NCBI RefSeq assembly: GCF_022867865.1
Contig: NZ_JALIEC010000012.1
Coordinates: 1 to 64,000 of the forward strand
Source: Phaeobacter sp. J2-8
Lineage (GTDB): Bacteria; Pseudomonadota; Alphaproteobacteria; Rhodobacterales; Rhodobacteraceae
DNA: 64,000 nt
Reading direction: 5' to 3'
A model generated the notes under the pieces. That model worked only from the letters and a program-made list of their open reading frames with translations, ran no database searches and was not told where the DNA came from. Positions 57,809 through 64,000 of the stretch are shown piece after piece (position 1 is the stretch's first letter; each line of letters starts with the position of its first letter). The translations under genes and the position numbers were made by a program.

Positions 57809-60601
57809 TCATGAGCGGTGCCCGCGCAGCCAGTCAACGACGGCGCGGGCGGGTTTCGTCATGCGCCAGGTGGTGCTGTTGCGCAGATCTTCGATTTCGG
57901 CGGCCAGAGAGGCGATCGTCTGGTCCTGTTCGCTGCGCAGCTTCTCTTGTGCGGCGCGGTTGGCTGTGGCCTCTTGGGTGAGTTTTGCCTGCGCCGCAAC
58001 GCCGGCCTCTTGTGCATGGCGCGCCGCGTCCCGGTCCTTGGTAAGCTGGGCAATCTTGGCCGCGTCGGCCTCTTGCGCCTGTTCGCCCTCGATCACCAGT
58101 TTGGCCAATTGCGCCAACTCGCGTTCGCGATCTTTGGCTTCCCGTTCCAGCCGGTCGCGCCGGGTGACAGTGGTCGCAAGATCGGCGGTCAGGGTCTCGA
58201 TCCGGGCGGTTGTTTCACGCTTCAGGGTGTCGCGCGCGGTTGTCGCCGCCTCCAACGCGCGTTCGCGATCCCCGGCTTCCCGTTCCAGCCGGTCGCGCTG
58301 GGTGACGGTGGCCGCAAGATCGGCGGTCAGGGTCTCGATCCGGGCGGTTGTTTCACGCTTCAGGGTGTCGTGCGCGGTTGTCGCTGCCTCCAACGCGCGT
58401 TCGCGATCTTTGGCTTCCCGTTCCAGCCGGTCGCGCTGGGTGGCGGTGGCCGCAAGATCGGCGGTCAGGGTCTCGATCCGGGCGGCTGTTTCACGCTTCA
58501 GGGTGTCGTGTGCACGTTCCAAGGTGTCGCGCGCGGTTGTCGCCGCTTCCAGCTTGCGCTCCAACTCCGACACTTCGGCCTTCTGGTTGGCAAACTGGGC
58601 GCGTGTTGCCTCGACCTCGGTTGCCAGACGTTCCCGGGCCTCGCTATGCTCAAAGATGATCCGTGCCATATTTCCCAGCTCTTGGCGCGAGATCAGCTCG
58701 GATTCCTCCAAATCAGCAAGCCGTTGTGCAAGCGCGCTGCGTGCGCGCTCTGCCTCGGTCATTCCGGCCTCATATTCTGCGGCTCGGATTTCGGCGGCGT
58801 TCCGCGCGGCTTCTGCGGTTTCGGCCCGCTCCAGCGCCTGATCCGCCTCGAGGCGGCGCTGTGCAAGGGCGCTGCGGCCCTGAGCGACCTCGTTCTGGGC
58901 GGCCTCCAGGGCGGCCTTTTGTTGCGCATTTTGCGCAGCTTTCTCATTCAGTTCTGAGCGGATGTCTTCTATGGAGCTGTCCAAAATCTGTTCCCGTTGA
59001 CGTGCTGCGTCCAGTTCCGCCACCAGTGTTTCGCGGATCTTTTCCGCCTCGGCCTTTTGCGCGCTTTGTTCCGAGATGGTATTATCGCGCTCTTTGATCC
59101 GGTCTTCCAGCACGGCGGCCCGGCGGCGTTCAGCGTCCAGCGCCGCCTTTTCTGTGGCCAGTTCTGCGGCGCGCGCCATGGCCTTTTTTTCGGTCTCTGC
59201 TTCCAGTTCCTGCAACAGCTGACGCGTCGTGTCCAACTCTGCCGTCAGTGTTTCCTGGGCCCAGTTCGCCTCGGCCCCATGCGCCTCCATTTCTGCAAGG
59301 CGGGTGTCGCGTTCCTTGATCCGATCGCTCAGCACGGCGGCCCGGCGGCGTTCAGCGTCCAGCGCCGCCTTTTCCGTGGCCTGTTCTGCGGCGTGTGCCT
59401 TGGCCTTTTCTGCGGTCTCTGTTTCCAGTTTTTGCAACAGCTGACGCGTCGTGTCCAACTCTGCCGTCAGTGTTTCCTGGGTCCAGTTCGCCTCGGCCCC
59501 ACGCGCCTCCATTTCTGCAAGGCGGGTGTCGCGTTCCTTGATCCGATCTCTCAGCACGGCGACCCGGTGGCGTTCAGCGTCCAGCGCCGCCTGCACCTCC
59601 TGGCGGGCCTTGCTCAGATTGGCATGTTCCTTGGCCTGCGCCTCTAGCTGTGACATCCGCAGACGGGCGGTATTCAGATCGGTCTCCAACTTGGGCAATT
59701 GGGCCGAGATGGCCTGCATCAAGGGGCCAAAAACCGGAGTGGCAGCGTCAAACTCGTTCCGGATGCGATCCAGTACTTTATGATCCGCACGGGTTTCTTT
59801 CGTCCGCGTCCACCGTTCGAAGATCTCATAGCTTTCGCGAATCCAGGTGGAAAGTGTCGGGTTTTCCGTGATCTTTTCCGGCAGTTCCTTGTGGTGGCGA
59901 AGTGTGCCCGACAGGAAGTTTTCGATCTCTTGTGCCGCCCGGTCATCAAACCGTGGCCAGACAAGCCCCAGCGTATCCCCGGCACCATTTGCCACGCCCA
60001 CCCAGTTCTCCAGCAGCGCGCCATAACTGGTCACATGGCGCGTCATGCCCCGGCTGGCCCGTTCGGCATCAAGCACATGGCGCAGCCACAACAACATGGC
60101 CTCGGCCGGTGGGATGCCATCGCGCGCCTCAAGGGATTTGGCGACTTCCAGCGGGTTGCGATGCGTCAGGATTGGCCGGATCTCGAAGCCGGATTGTTCT
60201 ATTACGTCTTGCCAGAACGGCATCAATCGGCACATCCGCGGCTCTTTCAGCATCACCAGCGCGGCATTGCCGAATTCTGTCTCAAGCAGCGTTTTTGCCT
60301 CGTGAGCAAAAGCCTGGCTTTCCGGCGAAGCAAACCAATTGGCATTCATCGGACGCCAATCGCGCCAGTTTGATTGTGACGCTGCCAGAAGGCGATCATT
60401 GAAGCGGCGCACGGCCTGGCTCTCGAAATAGCCGCCGGGATTGTCTTTATGCGGTGTCATCACCTGCTTCGGCAGGTTGCATCCCAAATGGTGCAGCACC
60501 CCCCCAAGCGCAGAGGTCCCCGACCGATGCATGCCTAAAACAAGGACCATGTATCGGGTCGGGCGGGCCGTTATTGCCTTGTCTGATTTTTTCTTATTCA
60601 T
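57809..60601 (-). CDS. Sulfotransferase with a long repetitive coiled coil
   Basis: This intact 930-residue protein has a sulfotransferase domain at residues ~1-290 with the PAPS loop MVLVLGMHRSGTSALGGVLH and IRPILTHRNPLEVAKSLEAR as the 3' phosphate motif. Residues ~290-905 are an almost unbroken coiled coil built partly of exact tandem repeats (74-residue units such as RIKERDTRLAEMEA, 46-residue units such as RIETLTADLAATVTQRDRLE). It closes with NSTTWRMTKPARAVVDWLRG, a C-terminal tag seen on glycosyltransferases. GAGAG lies eight bases before the ATG; the TTG at 60616 is less likely. The coiled coil may be a molecular ruler or scaffold for glycan enzymes. Confidence 0.85.
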   Translation of the reverse strand: MNKKKSDKAITARPTRYMVLVLGMHRSGTSALGGVLHHLGCNLPKQVMTPHKDNPGGYFESQAVRRFNDRLLAASQSNWRDWRPMNANWFASPESQAFAHEAKTLLETEFGNAALVMLKEPRMCRLMPFWQDVIEQSGFEIRPILTHRNPLEVAKSLEARDGIPPAEAMLLWLRHVLDAERASRGMTRHVTSYGALLENWVGVANGAGDTLGLVWPRFDDRAAQEIENFLSGTLRHHKELPEKITENPTLSTWIRESYEIFERWTRTKETRADHKVLDRIRNEFDAATPVFGPLMQAISAQLPKLETDLNTARLRMSQLEAQAKEHANLSKARQEVQAALDAERHRVAVLRDRIKERDTRLAEMEARGAEANWTQETLTAELDTTRQLLQKLETETAEKAKAHAAEQATEKAALDAERRRAAVLSDRIKERDTRLAEMEAHGAEANWAQETLTAELDTTRQLLQELEAETEKKAMARAAELATEKAALDAERRRAAVLEDRIKERDNTISEQSAQKAEAEKIRETLVAELDAARQREQILDSSIEDIRSELNEKAAQNAQQKAALEAAQNEVAQGRSALAQRRLEADQALERAETAEAARNAAEIRAAEYEAGMTEAERARSALAQRLADLEESELISRQELGNMARIIFEHSEARERLATEVEATRAQFANQKAEVSELERKLEAATTARDTLERAHDTLKRETAARIETLTADLAATATQRDRLEREAKDRERALEAATTAHDTLKRETTARIETLTADLAATVTQRDRLEREAGDRERALEAATTARDTLKRETTARIETLTADLATTVTRRDRLEREAKDRERELAQLAKLVIEGEQAQEADAAKIAQLTKDRDAARHAQEAGVAAQAKLTQEATANRAAQEKLRSEQDQTIASLAAEIEDLRNSTTWRMTKPARAVVDWLRGHRS
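58121..58530 (-). repeat. Tandem repeat, 138-bp unit, three copies (coding)
   Basis: GCGTTCGCGA recurs at 58121, 58259 and 58397, exactly 138 bases apart. Each unit encodes 46 coiled-coil residues (RIETLTADLAAT, RDRLERE, RERALEAATT). The copies are nearly identical at DNA level, so copy number may vary between strains. Confidence 0.85.
59120..59620 (-). repeat. Tandem repeat, 222-bp unit, two full copies plus part (coding)
   Basis: GCGTTCAGCGTCCAGCGCCG recurs at 59126, 59348 and 59570, exactly 222 bases apart. The unit encodes 74 coiled-coil residues (AALDAERRRAAVL, RIKERDTRLAEMEA, TLTAELDTTRQLLQ). This is a second, independent array in the same gene. Confidence 0.85.
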
Positions 60602-60752
60602 GATAAAATCTCTCAACGAAAATCGGTCTGCTCAGCCTTCCGGGCGTAACTCGTTTTCAGGCTGCGCCCGATTTGGCACATCCTGGGGATCGGGGGAACC
60701 CTGCAACACCTTCGCCACCCCGAATATTTCCGGCATGGTTTGGATCGGCCTG

Positions 60753-63277
60753 TCAAATGGGCATTCGACTGCACAATTGATCTGCTGCAGCACAGGCCGC
60801 AGGGCCCCTGACAGCTGAATTCTGAGGGGGCGGCGGGAATTGCGCTGCGGTGCCGGGGGCGGTTTGGCCGGGTGGCTGATCTTGCAATGCCTGCCACCAC
60901 CGCACCATTGCCCGTGTGACCTCTGGTGTGGTGTGGCGCCGCACCATGACCCGGCAATCGGGTCCGCCGTCCGGGGCAGGGCAAAAGGCAAGCGGCGTTT
61001 GTGCCGCGATGGCGGCCGTGACAAAACGGTCGAGATCCCCAAGGATCGCAAGCGCAGGATCGACCCAGACGCTCCATTCATAATCCGGGAAATAAAGATG
61101 TGGCAGCACCTGTGCCCGCAGCGCGCCCGCATCACCCGGTTGGTCAAAGGGAATGCCCTCCCAGGCGCATTCCGCAGACAGGGGGGTCGTGCAAAAGGCA
61201 AAAAGGTCGAAATTTTCGAGTGCGCCCTGCGGCTGTGCCAATCGGGTCTGACCGTCGGGACAGGTTGTATAAAGTACGTAGGGTTTGCGGTAGTTTCGCT
61301 GCCAGCGGGCATAGTAGGCGCAATCGGGGCCAAGCGCATTTTTCAGATAGCTGCCATCCGGGTCGGGAAGGTAGTCGATCTCGCCCCGATCATGCCCCGA
61401 GGCCAGCCCCGGGCGCCCGAAACCGCCTTTGATCCCCAGGCTGAGCCCCGGATGGCCATCAATCAACCGCTTGCTGCCCTCAAAGCTTTGCCACCAGTGG
61501 CGATCAACCAGCCCGCGTTCGCGGATATGGGGAAATCCTGACCGGCAGACCGCCTCGAGATGGGCCCAGGCATGGCCGCGCCGAAAGGCCGACTGGGCAA
61601 AGGCGGTATGCTTTGGCTGGTGCCCGTGTTTCCAGGCGCTGCCGCGCAGGTGATAATAGCGGATGTCCTGCAGACCGACGAGTTGGTAATTGTCGAGAAA
61701 CGGCAGCAGATATTCGCTGTAAAGTGGCGCATACCAATCGTCATCCTCGAAGATAAGCACCTTGTCCGCCTCGATATGCGGCAATCCGGCAAGCAGGTTG
61801 CTCGACAGGGTATGGGGGGGATCTTCGGGGTGCGGCGCGCGGCGCACATAGGTTGCCTGCTCTGGCAGGGGCATCTGATCCGTCAGGGGCACCCGGCCAT
61901 CATCGACAATAACCCATTGCCGTGGTTGCAGGCTCTGGTCTGCAACCATTTGGGCGCAGCGGGCAAAGGCCGCCGCCCGATCCCCGGTCGGGGTGAGGAT
62001 GGCGTAATCGGCTGATCTGGTCATTGGTTTGGCGGCCAACCGCCCATAGCCCAATCCGTGGTTCGAACGATGGTGCGTCTTCGCAGCGCTCTTTGGCCCC
62101 TCTTTTGCAAGCATGGCATCCAGCCGGGCCGAAATCCGGCGGTGGTGCAGCGCCTCGAGCACCTCCATGATTGGTCGCGCAGTGCGCGGCGCGGCGGCGG
62201 GAAAGCCATGTTCGGTCAGGATCTCGCTCTGCGTCTCGGCCGCTGAGGCAAGCGCGATCCTGCCCCCCATCTGATGTGCCAAAAGGCCGAACAACCGCTC
62301 TACCGCATGGGCAAGACGGCCGTCCCGCGCCACAGGCCCCTCCGCGGTTTCAGGCTCACGTCGGAAATCTGCAGGCCCGACACAGGACATCACCCGCTCG
62401 GCGAGATTGCTGCGCAGCCAGAAACAGGTGCCGGCGAAAATCCCCAATCCTGCCCGATCGGAGCGGCCTCGTCAGCTGCCCCGCCCGAGCTTTCGCGGGA
62501 TGTTGCGCCTGTGGTCTCACCCGGAAGATTGTTTCCGGTCAACTCTTTGAGCGCTGCACGATTGTCCATGAGATGCGACGGTCCGTGCAGAAAAAGCTCT
62601 CGTGCGCCCCCGAGAAGAATCTCGGGATCTTCCCTGAACAGCCGCACGAAATCCGTCACCCGGTCGGCATCGCCGACAGTCCCCATCAAAAGCGCATCCC
62701 GCCACAGCATCGGAAGCTTGTTTCCGCCCTTCGAGTGGAGTTTGCAGAAAAAGCGGTATTGTGACGGGTCAATCTGCTCGAGCACCTGTAGAAAGGCACC
62801 CACGTCCTGCCCGACATTGTCGACCGCCATCGGGATCGCACCGGGAAAACTGTCACGGATCAGGGCCTCGGAGTGGTGCTGGGAGTTCCGCGGATAGCTC
62901 ACATATTGATCGACACCGTCGGGAAAACACGCCAGCGCGCGGCGCAGATCCGCAAAACTGTCGCGGTGATAGGCATGGGCGATCACCGCGTAATCGGTCC
63001 CCGTGCCTGATCCTGTCTCAGGTTCGGTCTTTGCTTCTGCATCCAGGTGATGCAGCAGCGGGTTGAGGGTTTGGGATGCGATTTCCGGATGCGCCTCAAG
63101 ATAGGCACGGGTCGAGAAGTCCGGCCCCGGATCACGGCCAAGCCGGGCACCGATGCGCAGGAAATGTTCGGCCGGGTCCAGTCCGCAAATCGCAACGTCG
63201 GGGAAACGCTCGAGATACCAGTCCCGATTGAACAGTTTGCTCTCGGCGATCCGTCTGGCGTCGTCACTGGCGTGCAA
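60753..63277 (-). CDS. RgpF-domain glycosyltransferase-like protein 2 (frameshifted)
   Basis: The first frame (63277-62390) begins with a TTG after GGGGAAG. It holds ESKLFNRDWYLERFPDVAIC and an RgpF-like domain (DNVGQDVGAFLQVLEQI, FFCKLHSKGGNKLPM). The second frame resumes WGIFAGTCFWLRSNLAERVM, matching the RgpF end. A fifth C at CCCC 62442-62445 (GIGQDWGIFAG) repairs it. The rest has a GT2-like domain (DYAILTPTGDRAAAFARCAQ, LIFEDDDWYAPLYSEYLLPF) and a DUF616-like region (FPDYEWSVWVDPALAILGDL). The tail after 60840 is uncertain: another frame runs on to a stop at 60632 with coding character (LQQINCAVECPFDRPIQTMP), so the true end may be 60632, just before the next gene. Confidence 0.75.
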
Positions 63278-63508
63278 TGTCTTCCCCGTTGGTCTTGCCC
63301 TTATTGGACCCGCAGTTGGGCCGGAAAGGCGATTGCGGTGTTAAGTGCCGCACTTTCACCGTTCGCGAAACCCCGTGCCGGGGACCGCGGCGATTTCCGC
63401 CCGGTCTGTGGCAAATTCGCAAACCAGATCACTCGCGGATACGCGCCTTGGTTCACCTGATCGCGGGCCCATTTGTGACATGGCACCGACAGCGGCGGCG
63501 GGTGATCT

Positions 63509-64000
63509 CTAACCTTTGGCACCCTGACCGCGTGAATAGATATCTTCGTAGCGGATGATATCGTCTTCTTCGAGATAACTGCCGGTTTGCACTTCGATCA
63601 GCACCATCGGCACCTTGCCGGGGTTTTCCATGCGGTGCACGGCACCCAGCGGGATATAGACGGATTGGTTTTCGCTGAGCAGTTTGACCTCGTCGTCGAC
63701 CGTGACTTTGGCGGTGCCGGCCACCACAATCCAGTGTTCGGACCGGTGGTGATGGCTTTGCAGGCTGAGCGAGGCGCCGGGATGCACATGGATGCGCTTC
63801 ACCTGAAAACGATCGGCCAGAACCAGGGTTTCAAACCAGCCCCAGGGGCGGTGATCGACCGGGAAATGCTGGGCCTGTTTTGCGCCGCGCGCCTTGAGCA
63901 CGTTGACCGCTTTCTTGACATGCTGGCTGTCGGACATATTGGCGATCATGACCGCGTCGCGCATGGCGACGGCGACCGTGTCTTTCAATCCGATGGCGAC
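63509..64000 (-). CDS. Mannose-1-phosphate guanylyltransferase / mannose-6-phosphate isomerase, C-terminal part
   Basis: The last 163 residues of a ManC/CpsB-type enzyme are visible; the N-terminal guanylyltransferase domain lies beyond the window. The cupin isomerase domain shows HFPVDHRPWGWFETLVLADR, RIHVHPGASLSLQSHHHRSE, HWIVVAGTAKVTVDDEV and VYIPLGAVHRMENPGKVPMV, all diagnostic of the type II isomerase domain with its metal-binding His residues. The upstream residues (AVMIANMSDSQHVKKAVNVL) are the normal linker. It would supply GDP-mannose and is the first visible gene of the minus-strand operon. Confidence 0.92.
   Translation of the reverse strand, partial: VAIGLKDTVAVAMRDAVMIANMSDSQHVKKAVNVLKARGAKQAQHFPVDHRPWGWFETLVLADRFQVKRIHVHPGASLSLQSHHHRSEHWIVVAGTAKVTVDDEVKLLSENQSVYIPLGAVHRMENPGKVPMVLIEVQTGSYLEEDDIIRYEDIYSRGQGAKG

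Noticed and set aside
57818-58957. 379-residue plus-strand open frame opposite the coiled-coil gene
   Set aside because: It is the complement of the tandem repeats; Cys/Gly-rich with no domain.
58121-59620. CRISPR-like repeat array
   Set aside because: The repeats are 138 and 222 bp, in frame and contiguous without spacers; they encode coiled coil.

Overview
The window looks like part of a plasmid from an alphaproteobacterium of the Roseobacter group (Rhodobacteraceae). It carries a RepA-type replicon (RPA-family initiator, parA, parB, iterons, a DnaA box and two parS-like palindromes). Around the replicon lie dTDP-rhamnose, uronic-acid and capsule-export genes. RepA-I 'biofilm plasmids' with a rhamnose operon are known in roseobacters, and this gene content fits that class. 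That assignment is inference from content. Both window ends cut genes (gspF and a manC-like gene).

Layout. 1-10992: type II secretion system (gspC, D, E, F and gspG to M on the minus strand, prepilin peptidase gspO on plus) with a small TPR lipoprotein gene between the blocks. 11080-21151: an unusual block of exported proteins, made of two Sel1-repeat proteins, a small secreted protein, a signal-peptide protein ending in an S74 tail-spike chaperone domain, a permease fused to FG-GAP repeats and an ASPIC/UnbV domain, and three tandem exported tail-collar proteins. 21337-30730: capsule ABC ATPase (kpsT), a GT2 glycosyltransferase, two RTX/DUF4214-type exoproteins, a pentapeptide-repeat protein and a DUF2793 phage-tail-like cassette. 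30937-32730: a sulfotransferase and a chimeric transposase remnant. 32983-38578: the replicon, with a phosphomannomutase gene between the two parS-like sites. 38715-50826: a double glycosyltransferase, sulfotransferases, kpsM, kpsE, ugd and rmlC-rmlB-rmlD-(sulfotransferase)-rmlA. 51000-64000: an acyltransferase-sulfotransferase fusion, an internally deleted IS630 element, and a minus-strand operon of RgpF-like glycosyltransferases, a coiled-coil sulfotransferase, UDP-glucuronate 4-epimerase and manC.

How the genes fit together. RmlABCD makes dTDP-L-rhamnose, Ugd plus the epimerase make UDP-glucuronate and UDP-galacturonate, and ManC plus the phosphomannomutase make GDP-mannose. The RgpF-like and other glycosyltransferases would assemble a rhamnose-containing polymer. 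Five sulfotransferase domains would sulfate it, and KpsM/KpsT/KpsE would export it. The type II system and the exported phage-tail-like proteins may add surface proteins to the same sticky coat.

Sequence quality. At least sixteen genes or gene ends are interrupted by single-base insertions or deletions, almost all in short homopolymers (mostly G/C). In each case the protein resumes in another frame with conserved sequence. I annotate these as single genes and regard sequencing or assembly error as the likeliest cause, although true decay cannot be excluded from the sequence alone. No tRNA, rRNA or CRISPR array was seen.
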